From: Photobacterium leiognathi
Lineage (GTDB): Bacteria; Pseudomonadota; Gammaproteobacteria; Enterobacterales; Vibrionaceae
Assembly (NCBI RefSeq): GCF_030685535.1
Contig: NZ_CP131601.1
Location: 2,480,001 to 2,544,000, forward strand
Reading direction: 5' to 3'
Length of the DNA: 64,000 nt
The position numbers and the translations under genes are program-made. This document shows, piece after piece, positions 37,601 to 46,926 of this stretch (the stretch's first letter is position 1; each line of letters starts with the position of its first letter). The notes under the pieces were generated by a model. It had not been told where the DNA came from, ran no database searches, and saw nothing but the letters and a program-made list of their open reading frames with translations.

Positions 37601-38869
37601 TTAAATCAGTGCTGCCAGTTTTGCAGCAACCTCATCCTGTGCCATGGTCGTCTGCTCACCGCCGTGTAAGTCTTTTACTACTACGGTGTTTTCAGCAATT
37701 TCATTTTCTCCAAGAACTAATGCAACAGCTGCGCCAACGTTGTCTGCGCGCTTAAATTGCTTCTTGAAGTTACCGCCACCAAAGTGCGTCATTACACGTA
37801 AACCTGATACTTCAGTACGTAGCTTCTCAGCCAGTGTCATACCTGCAGCCAGTGTACCTTCACCCGCCGTTACCACGTAAACGTCTACTGAACGACGAAC
37901 TTCGTCTTGTTCTAGTGCTTCCATTAGTAATACTAGGCGCTCAAGACCCATAGCAAAACCAACAGAAGGTGTCGCTTTACCACCTAGTTGTTCAACTAGA
38001 CCATCGTAACGACCGCCACCACAAACAGTACCTTGTGCGCCAAGGCTCTCTGTGATCCACTCAAATACAGTACGGTTATAGTAGTCTAAACCACGTACAA
38101 GACGTTCATTTACTTGGTATTTGATGCCAGCAGCGTCTAATAGTTCACATAAACCGTCAAAGTGTTCTTTAGATTCTGGATCTAAGTACTCAGAAAGCTT
38201 AGGCGCATCAACTAGGATTTCTTGAATTGCTGCATTCTTAGTATCTAGTACACGTAATGGGTTGGTGTACATACGACGTTTTGCATCTTCATCAAGTACA
38301 TCTAAGTGTTGCTCAAGGAAAGCAATAAGTGCTTTACGGTATTCTGCACGCGCTTCTAGTGAACCGATTGAGTTCAACTCTAGACGAACATGTTCGTGAA
38401 TACCTAACTCACGCCACAGACGTGCAGTCATCATAATAAGTTCAGCGTCGATATCAGGACCGTTAAGACCAAATACTTCTACACCTACTTGGTGGAACTG
38501 ACGGTAACGACCTTTTTGTGGGCGCTCATGACGGAACATTGGACCAATGTACCAAAGACGCTGTTCTTGGTTGTATAGCAAACCATTTTGAATACCAGCA
38601 CGTACACAACCTGCTGTACCTTCTGGGCGCAGTGTTAGGCTATCGCCATTACGATCTTCAAAAGTGTACATTTCTTTTTCAACAACGTCGGTCACTTCAC
38701 CGATCGCACGTTTAAACAAATGTGTTGATTCAACAATCGGCATACGAATTTCGTTATAACCGTATGCACTGATCACTTGTTTAACAGTACCTTCGACTTT
38801 TTGCCAAAGTGGAGATTGTGTTGGAAGGCAGTCGTTCATGCCTCGAATTGCTTGAATTTGTTTCGCCAC
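37601..38869 (-). CDS. hisS: Histidyl-tRNA synthetase
   Basis: A 422-residue class II synthetase (424 in E. coli). Motif 2 includes [16 protein letters not shown] at about residues 111-126. The histidine-specific blocks [14 protein letters not shown] (about 257) and GGGRYDGL (about 284) follow. Motif 3 is GFAMGLERL (about 306), then the anticodon-binding domain (about 330-422). It charges tRNA-His with histidine in the cytoplasm. It is preceded by ispG with a 96-base gap containing a hairpin. Confidence 0.97.
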   Translation of the reverse strand: MAKQIQAIRGMNDCLPTQSPLWQKVEGTVKQVISAYGYNEIRMPIVESTHLFKRAIGEVTDVVEKEMYTFEDRNGDSLTLRPEGTAGCVRAGIQNGLLYNQEQRLWYIGPMFRHERPQKGRYRQFHQVGVEVFGLNGPDIDAELIMMTARLWRELGIHEHVRLELNSIGSLEARAEYRKALIAFLEQHLDVLDEDAKRRMYTNPLRVLDTKNAAIQEILVDAPKLSEYLDPESKEHFDGLCELLDAAGIKYQVNERLVRGLDYYNRTVFEWITESLGAQGTVCGGGRYDGLVEQLGGKATPSVGFAMGLERLVLLMEALEQDEVRRSVDVYVVTAGEGTLAAGMTLAEKLRTEVSGLRVMTHFGGGNFKKQFKRADNVGAAVALVLGENEIAENTVVVKDLHGGEQTTMAQDEVAAKLAALI

Positions 38870-38930
38870 GTTTATTCTCGTTAACCGCTGGGAATTGGAA
38901 TCGAATATATAATGTCTTTATGAAATAGTG

Positions 38931-38964
38931 AACCATGCTCAATCATTATGAGCATGGTTTTTTG
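38931..38964. terminator. Hairpin between ispG and hisS
   Basis: AACCATGCTC-9-GAGCATGGTT, a perfect 10-bp stem. The T-run is on the plus-strand side although both neighbours run minus, so it may act as an RNA end or stabiliser rather than a full terminator. Confidence 0.4.
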
Positions 38965-38965
38965 A

Positions 38966-40087
38966 TTATATATCTTGTTGTTTTACATCAATGCGGTTGT
39001 TTTGATCTAACATTGATGCCTTTGCTCGAATTTTACTCTCAAGCTGATCAATCACATTGTCGTTATCAAAGCGCTCTTTTTGACGGATACCGTCTTCATA
39101 GAAAGCACTCTTACGGTTACCGCCTGCAATACCTAAATGAGAAACTTCTGCTTCACCTGGGCCGTTTACTACACAACCAATCACAGAAACATCCATTGGT
39201 ACCACGATATCTTCTAGACGTTGCTCTAGCTCATTAACGGTACCGATCACATCAAATTCTTGGCGTGAACATGTTGGACAAGCAATAAAGTTGATGCCAC
39301 GAGAACGGATACGCAGTGATTTTAAGATATCAAAACCAACTTTGATTTCTTCAACCGGATCGGCAGCAAGAGAAATACGTAATGTGTCACCGATACCTTC
39401 CGCTAGAAGCATACCTAGACCAACTGCAGATTTAACAGAACCTGCTCGCGCACCACCCGCTTCGGTGATACCAAGGTGAAGAGGCTGAACAATTTGCTTT
39501 GCTAGTAAACGGTAAGATTCAACAGCAAGGAAAACATCAGAGGCTTTTACGCTAACTTTGAATTGATCAAAGTTCAGACGATCTAAGATTTCCACATGGC
39601 GCATTGCTGATTCAACTAAAGCTTGCGGTGTAGGTTCACCGTACTTTTGCTGAATATCTTTTTCTAAAGAGCCACCGTTAACACCGATACGAATAGGAAT
39701 GTTCTTGTCACGTGCACATTCAACCACAGCGCGAATACGATCTTCTCGACCGATATTACCTGGGTTAATACGCAGACAATCTACGCCATATTCTGCAACT
39801 TTAAGTGCAATGCGGTAATCAAAATGAATATCAGCAACAAGCGGTACATTGACTTGTTGTTTGATCACTTTGAATGCTTCCGCTGCATCCATTGTCGGTA
39901 CAGAAACACGGACAATATCAGCACCAACTTTTTCTAATGCCTTGATCTGTGCAACAGTCGCTTCGACATCTGTTGTACGCGTGTTTGTCATCGACTGAAC
40001 TGCGATAGGTGCACCATCGCCAATAGGCACATTACCTACGTAAATTCGGCTCGATTGACGGCGTATAATTGGTGATTCGTTATGCAT
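38966..40087 (-). CDS. ispG: 4-hydroxy-3-methylbut-2-en-1-yl diphosphate synthase (IspG/GcpE)
   Basis: A 373-residue enzyme (372 in E. coli) of the MEP isoprenoid pathway. It reduces MEcPP to HMBPP using a [4Fe-4S] cluster. Cluster ligands are in [10 protein letters not shown] (about residues 270-279) and [10 protein letters not shown] (about 305-314). The N-terminal TIM-barrel part contains [12 protein letters not shown] and [11 protein letters not shown]. Its cluster dependence links it to the isc operon in this window. It follows rodZ by 18 bases, as in E. coli. Confidence 0.97.
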   Translation of the reverse strand: MHNESPIIRRQSSRIYVGNVPIGDGAPIAVQSMTNTRTTDVEATVAQIKALEKVGADIVRVSVPTMDAAEAFKVIKQQVNVPLVADIHFDYRIALKVAEYGVDCLRINPGNIGREDRIRAVVECARDKNIPIRIGVNGGSLEKDIQQKYGEPTPQALVESAMRHVEILDRLNFDQFKVSVKASDVFLAVESYRLLAKQIVQPLHLGITEAGGARAGSVKSAVGLGMLLAEGIGDTLRISLAADPVEEIKVGFDILKSLRIRSRGINFIACPTCSRQEFDVIGTVNELEQRLEDIVVPMDVSVIGCVVNGPGEAEVSHLGIAGGNRKSAFYEDGIRQKERFDNDNVIDQLESKIRAKASMLDQNNRIDVKQQDI

Positions 40088-40105
40088 TGCTTTTTCTCTA
40101 AATTA

Positions 40106-41119
40106 CTACGGCAACTTAAGCGTTACTGGCTTCGATGATGGGTAACGACTTAAATCAAAAGGTTGACCTTTGATATTAATTTTAACGGCACCAGGTGCGC
40201 CAAGTCGAACGCGAAATGGTGCTTTACCCGCTAAATCTAATACTTGACCGACTTTCTTTACACCAGAGTCTAATCGCTTACCAGTCGCGTCACGTACGTC
40301 AATCCAACAATCGGCTGAAAAAGCTAACTGAAGCTGGGGGGCATCAGCATTTTGCTCTGTTGTTGCAGTCGCCGCTTCAGCGGTTTTCGCTGGTGCATTC
40401 GAACTGTCTGCAGGCGTTGCTGTACCAGAAGCAGATGCAGATGCTGTCGTTTGTGCCGTGCTTGATGTTGTTGATTCAGTAGCTGTAGGCGTTGTTGCCG
40501 TTGCTTCTGCTGGCTGCGCCGTGGTATCCGTTGTCGCTGAATGATCAACATTGGTATCCACCGTCGCAGGTTTCGTTGCGCTGATGGTTGCGTCATCATT
40601 CGTTAAAGTTGTCAAAATTGTTGAATCTTCACCTTGCACTTGTTTTTCATGAGCAACATTTTGATCTGCGATTATGTTTAAGGAATTAGTATTTTGATCA
40701 AGATGAATATTCTGCCACCACCAAATAGCGGTCACACCTACAAAAACAGCCGCCAGAATCCAAGTGAGTCCCATAATACGGCTGTCGTGTGCTTCACGTT
40801 TAGTACGGCGAGAAAAGCTCTGCATTTCTTGTGCATTTGGCTTGCTGTGACCGCATTTATCCAAAAGTGCAAGAACAACATTTTCTTCTAACCCCACATA
40901 TTTTGCGTATGAACGCACATATCCACGTGTAAAGGTGGCTAGTTGGGCTTGCTCAAAACGATTGTTTTCAATGTCATCAATAACAGAAAGACGTAATCTT
41001 AGACGGTTAGCGATATCCTTTTGTGAATAGCCAAGTTGCTCTCGAGCTTGACGCAATACGTCACCAGGAAGATGATTCCCTTCTGTTATTTTTTGTTCTT
41101 CGTTATTTTCAGTATTCAT
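40106..41119 (-). CDS. rodZ: Cytoskeleton protein RodZ
   Basis: A 337-residue bitopic membrane protein linking MreB to the cell-wall elongation machinery. The cytoplasmic helix-turn-helix (about residues 18-85, LRQAREQLGYSQKDIANRL) binds MreB. One membrane segment lies at about 117-136. The periplasmic linker (about 150-255) is low-complexity, rich in Thr, Ala and Ser. The C-terminal DUF4115 domain (LQLAFSADCWIDVRDATGKRL onward) ends the protein. It overlaps pilW by 11 bases. Confidence 0.93.
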   Translation of the reverse strand: MNTENNEEQKITEGNHLPGDVLRQAREQLGYSQKDIANRLRLRLSVIDDIENNRFEQAQLATFTRGYVRSYAKYVGLEENVVLALLDKCGHSKPNAQEMQSFSRRTKREAHDSRIMGLTWILAAVFVGVTAIWWWQNIHLDQNTNSLNIIADQNVAHEKQVQGEDSTILTTLTNDDATISATKPATVDTNVDHSATTDTTAQPAEATATTPTATESTTSSTAQTTASASASGTATPADSSNAPAKTAEAATATTEQNADAPQLQLAFSADCWIDVRDATGKRLDSGVKKVGQVLDLAGKAPFRVRLGAPGAVKINIKGQPFDLSRYPSSKPVTLKLP

Positions 41120-41867
41120 TGGCCAAATAATTCTGATATTGCAGAGAATCTGGGTATTTCTCTTTCAGCAAAATAGCGTATTTGTTTGCCTGAGTTAAAC
41201 GTCCAGCTTGTTTTTCCAACTGAATGAGTAACCACAAACTGTCTGCTGTGTACCCATATCTCTTATTAAATTTGAATAACTGTACGCGAGCATCTTTGAA
41301 ATTGTTGGTCTCAATCTCAACTTGCGCCAGTTGCAACATAGATCTCGGACGATTCGGGTCATGGGCAAGCGCATTTTCAAAATAACCCGTTGCGGCTTCT
41401 AAATTGCCCTTCTTACGACTACATAAGCCTGCGTTTTCATAACTTGCCGAAATCAAATAATAATAAGGTTGTTCAATCGCTCTCACAAAAGCGGCAATGG
41501 CTTCATCGTAGCGTCCTTCACTACACAAGAATACACCATAGTTGTTTAAGACATCGCCATTTTTAGGTGAATATCTTAACGCTTGTTTGTACATCTTTTC
41601 TGCAGCGTCTTTATCACCAACTTTTTGATAATAATAAGCCATTGCATTTTGTGCACGGTAGTAGGTTGGATCATACTTTAACGCTAGCTCCAAATTTTCT
41701 CGTGCACGTTCCCACTGACCATCTTTTAAATAATTCAGGCCGAGGTTTAATCTCGCTTCTGAGGCAGCTTTAGGATCAAACTCTCTACCATTATCTGCCA
41801 CTTCTACTGTGGCACAGCCTGTAAATAACAGGCATGACAATAGTGGGTATACGCTCCATCGTATCAT
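41109..41867 (-). CDS. pilW: Type IV pilus biogenesis/stability lipoprotein PilW (PilF)
   Basis: 252 residues. The lipoprotein signal has lipobox FTGC (Cys about residue 18), followed by at least four TPR repeats (about 38-180), for example LNLGLNYLKDGQWERARENLELAL and LNNYGVFLCSEGRYDEAIAAF. It is the outer-membrane pilotin that helps the PilQ secretin multimerise. GAGGTG lies 7 bases before the ATG. The rlmN-pilW-rodZ-ispG order is conserved in gammaproteobacteria. Confidence 0.92.
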   Translation of the reverse strand: MIRWSVYPLLSCLLFTGCATVEVADNGREFDPKAASEARLNLGLNYLKDGQWERARENLELALKYDPTYYRAQNAMAYYYQKVGDKDAAEKMYKQALRYSPKNGDVLNNYGVFLCSEGRYDEAIAAFVRAIEQPYYYLISASYENAGLCSRKKGNLEAATGYFENALAHDPNRPRSMLQLAQVEIETNNFKDARVQLFKFNKRYGYTADSLWLLIQLEKQAGRLTQANKYAILLKEKYPDSLQYQNYLANEY

Positions 41868-41923
41868 TTTTGCTCACCTCAACATCCATGTGAAATTACG
41901 CAGTTATTTATAGAAGTCTGTTT

Positions 41924-43045
41924 TTAGACCGCTTTTACTGCAATTTGTTCACCCGCATTCAATTTAGCTTGGGTACGCTTGGTACGGTCGATGACATCAC
42001 CAACTAACTGACCACAAGCGGCATCAATATCATCACCACGCGTTTTACGAACCGTTACGGTGAAATCGTATTCCATTAACGTTTTCATAAAACGGTCAAT
42101 ACGAGAATTGCTTGGCTTCTTATATGGTGAACCTGGGTACGGGTTAAACGGAATTAAGTTAATTTTCGCTGGTGTATCTTTTAATACTTTCGCTAATTGA
42201 CGTGCATGTTCCATGTCGTCATTAACATGATCCAACAATACATATTCTACCGTTACTCGACCACGGTTCGCATTCGTTGAATTCACATAACGGCGAACTG
42301 CGTCCAAAAATGTTTCAATATCCCAACGGTTATTGATTGGCATGATTTGCGAACGTAGTTCATCTGTTGGTGCGTGCAATGAAATAGCAAGTGCCACGTC
42401 AATGTTACCGATCATTTGCTCAAGACCAGATACCACACCTGATGTTGATACGGTTACACGACGTTTTGATAAACCAAAACCTAGATCATCAAGCATAATT
42501 TCTAATGCTGGGATCAAGTTTTTCATATTTAATAATGGCTCGCCCATCCCCATCATTACAACGTTGGTAATTGGACGACGACCCGTTTCTTTTTGTACGC
42601 CGATTTCTTTCGCCGCACGCCATACCTGACCAATGATCTCAGATACACGTAAGTTACGGTTAAAGCCTTGCTGTGCCGTTGAGCAGAATTTACATTCCAA
42701 TGCACAACCTACTTGTGATGAAACACATAGCGTTGCACGATCTTCATCAGGAATGTAAACCGTTTCAACGTCTTGATCACCCACTCGCATTGCCCATTTG
42801 ATGGTGCCGTCCGCTGAGTGTTGCGCTTCAGAAACGTAAGGCGCGCGGATTTCAGCAACACGCTTTAATTTCTCGCGCAGCTTTTTGTTGATGTTGGTCA
42901 TTTGATCGAAGTCATCACAACCGAAATGATAAATCCATTTCATGATCTGATCTGCACGGAATGGCTTCTCATTAAGTTCTTCGGCAAAGTATTTACGCAG
43001 ACCTTTGCGATCGAAATCCAGCAGATTGATTTTGACAGTTGTCAT
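41924..43045 (-). CDS. rlmN: Dual-specificity rRNA/tRNA adenine-C2 methyltransferase RlmN
   Basis: 373 residues from the ATG at 43045. A GTG 15 bases upstream sits inside the GAGG ribosome site, so I reject it. It is a radical-SAM enzyme that methylates A2503 of 23S rRNA and A37 of some tRNAs. The cluster motif CxxxCxxC is CALECKFC, near residues 120-127, and GMGEPLLN and STSGV are the SAM-binding blocks. The catalytic C-terminal Cys is in [10 protein letters not shown], near 350. It is another [4Fe-4S] enzyme served by Isc. Confidence 0.96.
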   Translation of the reverse strand: MTTVKINLLDFDRKGLRKYFAEELNEKPFRADQIMKWIYHFGCDDFDQMTNINKKLREKLKRVAEIRAPYVSEAQHSADGTIKWAMRVGDQDVETVYIPDEDRATLCVSSQVGCALECKFCSTAQQGFNRNLRVSEIIGQVWRAAKEIGVQKETGRRPITNVVMMGMGEPLLNMKNLIPALEIMLDDLGFGLSKRRVTVSTSGVVSGLEQMIGNIDVALAISLHAPTDELRSQIMPINNRWDIETFLDAVRRYVNSTNANRGRVTVEYVLLDHVNDDMEHARQLAKVLKDTPAKINLIPFNPYPGSPYKKPSNSRIDRFMKTLMEYDFTVTVRKTRGDDIDAACGQLVGDVIDRTKRTQAKLNAGEQIAVKAV

Positions 43046-43219
43046 CGGTTGGTGCCTCACTAAAAATGACTATTGCTGCGCCTAAATAATCAGGTGTTAA
43101 ATGCAGACGTGATTATCTCGGGTTTAAGGCGCGAAATTGTACAGCCTTTACGGCATGGTTTCCACATGTTCACTCTATGGTTATTCTAGTGTTGCCAATT
43201 TAAAAACGCCACAGACAAC

Positions 43220-43243
43220 AACGGGAAGCCTAAGCTTCCCGTT
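43220..43243 (-). terminator. Hairpin downstream of ndk
   Basis: AACGGGAAGC-CTAA-GCTTCCCGTT, a perfect 10-bp stem about 80 bases after the ndk stop. The U-tract on the minus strand (GTTGTCTG) is poor. Confidence 0.55.
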
Positions 43244-43323
43244 AAAAACATGATTAATCTATTCTTTCGCTAAAACCTAAGCCATCTGCTTAACATTGCT
43301 CGTCATAGATTTTTAACCATTAA

Positions 43324-43752
43324 TTAGCCTCGTGGACAAATTTCATCTTCAGCAAAGAAGTAGGCAATTTCACGCGCTGCAGATTCTGGACTATCAGAAC
43401 CATGTACTGAGTTATGACGCATGCTTAATGCAAAATCACTACGGATAGTGCCACACGCCGCTTCTTCTGGGTTTGTTTTACCCATTAACTCACGGTAACG
43501 CACGATCGCATTTTCGCCTTCTAACACTTGTACCATCACAGGACCTGAAGTCATAAATGCTACCAAGTCATCAAAGAAAGGTTTACCTTCATGCTCAGCG
43601 TAAAAACCTTGTGCTTTAGCACTGTCTAAATGCACCATTTTGGCAGCAACAATTTTCAATCCTGCATTTTCAAAACGCTGGTAGATCGCACCGATTAAGT
43701 TACGCTTTACCGCATCTGGTTTTACGATTGAGAAAGTTCTTTCGATTGTCAT
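43324..43752 (-). CDS. ndk: Nucleoside diphosphate kinase
   Basis: 142 residues from the ATG at 43752 (143 in E. coli). The frame is open 14 codons upstream, but those residues are not part of the family. It transfers phosphate among NTPs and NDPs through a phospho-histidine. The catalytic His is in [10 protein letters not shown], near residue 117. The N-terminal [15 protein letters not shown] and the RELMGKTNP Kpn-loop region are intact. Confidence 0.97.
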   Translation of the reverse strand: MTIERTFSIVKPDAVKRNLIGAIYQRFENAGLKIVAAKMVHLDSAKAQGFYAEHEGKPFFDDLVAFMTSGPVMVQVLEGENAIVRYRELMGKTNPEEAACGTIRSDFALSMRHNSVHGSDSPESAAREIAYFFAEDEICPRG

Positions 43753-43804
43753 TATTATCGTTTCCTTTTGAGTCTTATTGCTTCCAACAAACAAAAAATG
43801 TTAG

Positions 43805-45082
43805 TTACAGCAACAAACCAGCAATATTAGCAAGACCTAACCCTGTTGCGCCAGCAGCCCAGCGCGGATCTGCACCATCACGGAAACTTGCAGCCAAATC
43901 GAAATGGATCCAACGGCTATTTTCTGTATCCACAAAACGCGATAAGAATGCCGCAGCATTTGATGCGCCTCCCATACCACCGCCTTTTTGTACACGGCTA
44001 TTGGCAGTATCGGCATAAGGTGATGGACAGTATTCCTGATGCCATTTTTCTAGTGGTAACGGCCATGCTGGCTCATTGACCAATTCAGATAATTGCTGTG
44101 CTTGTTGTAATAATGGCTTATCTAACCCAAAGATAGCATTATAGTCACTTCCCACGGCTACCATAGCAGCCCCTGTGAGTGTTGCGGCATCAATGATAAG
44201 TGGTGCGCCTGTCTCTGAGGCTGCAATTAAACCATCCGCCAATACTAAACGCCCTTCGGCATCGGTATTGACGATTTCAACCGTAACACCATTTTTATAA
44301 CTTAGCACATCACCTAACTTATAAGCGTTACCTGATACGAGGTTTTCGGCACAACATAGGATCAACTTCACACGTTGAGACAAACCTTGTTCGATAGCAT
44401 AACCTAGTGCAGCAGTCACTGTTGCAGCGCCGCCCATATCGCACTTCATTGTTACCATGCCCGCACTTGGTTTTAGACTGTAACCGCCTGAATCAAAAGT
44501 GATCCCTTTACCGACTAAACACGCAGATACTGGCGCTTTAGGATCGCCTGTTGGGTTGTAGTCAACCGTTAACATCACTGGTGGTCGAGCACTACCACGA
44601 CCTACGTTATGAATACCAATCCAGCCATCAGCGAGTAGCTCTTCGCCAACGATTTCTTCGGCATGAATTTTATCGCCAGCAATGTTTTTGAGAAAACTCA
44701 CTGCTTCTTGCGCTAGTTTTTGAGGGTACATATCTTCAGGAGTGGCGTTCACCATAGAGCGTAACCAATCTGAACACTGACGGCGGGCATTTAATAGTTC
44801 TAACTCATCTTCATCAATCGATGCCCACTGAATATCAACACGTACCATCGTTGCTGCGAAACCACAATAGAACGCCCATTGACGTTCATAGTTCCAATCT
44901 TCACCAACAAGTCGAACTGCCAGTGCACCTTGCGACTGAATTTGACGACCCGCTTGTTGAATACGACGCAGTGGAAAATCACTACGATAGTGCACTGTTG
45001 CACTGTCTGACTCGTAACTTAGTAGTGAATTTAATCCCCAAGGGCCATTAGCTTCTTCATTTGATAAATACACATTGAGCAT
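43805..45082 (-). CDS. M17 leucyl aminopeptidase, PepB paralogue
   Basis: 425 residues from the ATG at 45082; AAGGAA lies 8 bases before it. The M17 catalytic domain is complete: [16 protein letters not shown] (metal-binding Lys and Asp), KCDMGGAA (Asp) and [14 protein letters not shown] (Asp, Glu and Arg). It is clearly homologous to the adjoining pepB but diverged, especially in the N-terminal 160 residues. It follows pepB after 77 bases that contain a terminator, so it seems a tandem duplication with separable expression. Substrate preference may differ from PepB. Confidence 0.9.
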   Translation of the reverse strand: MLNVYLSNEEANGPWGLNSLLSYESDSATVHYRSDFPLRRIQQAGRQIQSQGALAVRLVGEDWNYERQWAFYCGFAATMVRVDIQWASIDEDELELLNARRQCSDWLRSMVNATPEDMYPQKLAQEAVSFLKNIAGDKIHAEEIVGEELLADGWIGIHNVGRGSARPPVMLTVDYNPTGDPKAPVSACLVGKGITFDSGGYSLKPSAGMVTMKCDMGGAATVTAALGYAIEQGLSQRVKLILCCAENLVSGNAYKLGDVLSYKNGVTVEIVNTDAEGRLVLADGLIAASETGAPLIIDAATLTGAAMVAVGSDYNAIFGLDKPLLQQAQQLSELVNEPAWPLPLEKWHQEYCPSPYADTANSRVQKGGGMGGASNAAAFLSRFVDTENSRWIHFDLAASFRDGADPRWAAGATGLGLANIAGLLL

Positions 45083-45114
45083 GATGCGATTTCCTTTCTT
45101 ATTCTGATAATGCA

Positions 45115-45143
45115 AAAAGCCTTCTTGCAGTAAGAAGGCTTTT
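45115..45143 (-). terminator. Intrinsic terminator between the two aminopeptidase genes
   Basis: AAAAGCCTTCTT-5-AAGAAGGCTTTT, perfect 12-bp stem, followed by T on the minus strand. It is 32 bases before the start of the second gene. Confidence 0.85.
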
Positions 45144-45159
45144 AATATTAAGGCGTGAC

Positions 45160-46443
45160 TTATTTAGTTAGGATATTTGCGAGTGTTCTTACACCCATAC
45201 CTGTTGCACCTGCTGACCACTGTTCATTGGCACTCTTACGGAAAGTGCCACTAGCATCAATGTGCATCCAGCCTTTCTTATAATCATCAACGAAGTATGA
45301 CAAGAACGCTGCCGCAGTACTTGCGCCAGGCATAAACTCACCACTAGAGATATTAGCAAGATCGGCAAAATTAGATGGCAGCATGTTACGATGCATATCT
45401 GCTAACGGCAGCGGCCACATTCCTTCATTTTCTTCAGCTGCGGCAGTTAATGCCTGGTGTGATAACTCGGCATCAAAACTCAATAATGCGTGGTAGTCAT
45501 TACCCAGTGCCATTTTTGCAGCGCCGGTTAAGGTTGCGCAATCAATCACAATCTCAGGGTTCTGGCTATTGGCGTAAATCAAACCATCAGCCAATACTAA
45601 ACGCCCTTCAGCATCGGTATTTAAAATTTCAACCGTTGTACCGTTTTTGTACTTAATAATATCGCCAAGTTTTAATGCGCGACCTGAAATCATGTTTTCT
45701 GCACAACACAGCACTAATTTAATACGCTTATTTAAGCCACGTGCCATCGCTAATGCTAAACCGCCAGTTGCTAGTGCTGCACCACCCATGTCAGCTTTCA
45801 TTGCTGTCATGCCGCCAGACGGTTTGATGCTGTAACCACCTGAATCAAATGTAATGCCTTTACCCACTAAACACGCAAAGACTGGTGCATCAGCATCACC
45901 TGTTGGGTTATAGTCAAGACGAAGCATTGCTGGACGGTGATCTGAGCCTCGACCTACAGCATGAATACCATTCCAGCCTTCATCTAATAGATCATTACCT
46001 TTAATGATCTTGTAGGTCACATGTTCTGGTGCAAGAGATTTAATAAACTCACCCGCACGTGCCGCTAACTGTGATGGGCGTACAACGTCTGCAGGTTGGT
46101 TAATGATTTCACGTACCCACTCAGTCGCTGTTAAACGTGCGGTAAGCTCAGCTTCATCACTATCACTTAGCGCAGGCCATGTAACAGTATTACCCGGTTT
46201 AGAGTTACGGTGACCTTGGATAAATGCCCACACATTTTCTAAATCCCAACCTTCGCCAGAAAGTGCAACCTGTTTAATGCCTTGAGCATCTAACTTACGC
46301 GCTGCACGCTGAAGATTACCCAAAGTATCATTTTCTGTTAAATGCACAACCGCACCTTCAGGGCCAAAACTGACTAACGCATTATTACCCCATTGGGCAT
46401 CCGCTGCCTGTTGAGAAAGAGAAACAGTCATGATCGTCGACAT
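45160..46443 (-). CDS. pepB: Aminopeptidase B (M17)
   Basis: 427 residues (E. coli PepB 427). The start [19 protein letters not shown] mirrors the E. coli start, and AAGGAG lies 7 bases before the ATG. Metal-site motifs are complete: [24 protein letters not shown] and [14 protein letters not shown], and the C-terminus [17 protein letters not shown] matches. It removes N-terminal residues from peptides in the cytoplasm. It lies next to iscX as in E. coli, separated by the iscX terminator. Confidence 0.95.
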   Translation of the reverse strand: MSTIMTVSLSQQAADAQWGNNALVSFGPEGAVVHLTENDTLGNLQRAARKLDAQGIKQVALSGEGWDLENVWAFIQGHRNSKPGNTVTWPALSDSDEAELTARLTATEWVREIINQPADVVRPSQLAARAGEFIKSLAPEHVTYKIIKGNDLLDEGWNGIHAVGRGSDHRPAMLRLDYNPTGDADAPVFACLVGKGITFDSGGYSIKPSGGMTAMKADMGGAALATGGLALAMARGLNKRIKLVLCCAENMISGRALKLGDIIKYKNGTTVEILNTDAEGRLVLADGLIYANSQNPEIVIDCATLTGAAKMALGNDYHALLSFDAELSHQALTAAAEENEGMWPLPLADMHRNMLPSNFADLANISSGEFMPGASTAAAFLSYFVDDYKKGWMHIDASGTFRKSANEQWSAGATGMGVRTLANILTK

Positions 46444-46592
46444 CTAAAACTCCTTGAATGTAGCAACAATGAGCATGCTAAAGAAATAAACTCGTTGTCG
46501 TTTTGAATATGTAGATAGTTATGGGGGTAAAGCGAGATAATTGCAATGCAATAAAGAGAAGAATTAGCAATTCTCACTGGTGGAGAAAACAA

Positions 46593-46635
46593 AAAAGCAC
46601 CTAATTAAATTGTTTACAATCAATTAGATGCTTTT
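46593..46635 (-). terminator. Intrinsic terminator of iscX
   Basis: AAAAGCA-CTAATT-type arms (46593-46612 with 46617-46635) form a long, nearly perfect stem. On the minus strand it ends in TTTTTT, just downstream of iscX. Confidence 0.8.
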
Positions 46636-46651
46636 CTTTTAAATAACCTTA

Positions 46652-46852
46652 CTATTCAGCTTCTTCAATCCAACACATTTGTACGGCTTCTAACACCCTT
46701 TCACTGCAATGGCTTGGTTCATCATCAAACTCATCTAACGCGAGGATCCATTCACGTAACTCAGTAAAACGGATTTGTGTGGGATCGATATCAGGATATT
46801 TTTCAAATAATTCAATGGCGATATCGAGTGAATCTGTCCATTTCAAGCTCAT
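46652..46852 (-). CDS. iscX: Fe-S cluster assembly protein IscX
   Basis: A 66-residue acidic protein (66 in E. coli). It has the conserved MSLKWTDSLDIAIELFEKYPDIDP start and FTELREWILALDEFDDEP, and binds IscS and iron. It is normally the last gene of the isc operon, right after fdx. Here a 1.5-kb IS50-like element separates it from fdx, so its transcription from the isc promoter may be reduced or lost. GAAGG precedes the ATG. Confidence 0.95.
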   Translation of the reverse strand: MSLKWTDSLDIAIELFEKYPDIDPTQIRFTELREWILALDEFDDEPSHCSERVLEAVQMCWIEEAE

Positions 46853-46904
46853 AACTCTTCCTTCTTCATGTCTTGATAAGTCACTTAATAATAACGCTGA
46901 GATG

Positions 46905-46926
46905 AAAAAAAAGACTACCCTCAGGC
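46905..46926 (-). terminator. iscX-side half of a split terminator
   Basis: On the minus strand this reads GCCTGAGGG, then GTAG-T-C and eight T. It is the 3' arm and U-run of a terminator whose 5' arm now lies at 48430-48448, on the far side of the IS element. Rejoined, the arms pair over 13 bp with two G-U wobbles in minus-strand RNA only. Confidence 0.7.
46918..46926. repeat. Left 9-bp target-site duplication
   Basis: CCCTCAGGC directly abuts the left end of the IS element and is identical to 48430-48438. Nine bases is the IS50/Tn5 duplication length. Confidence 0.95.
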
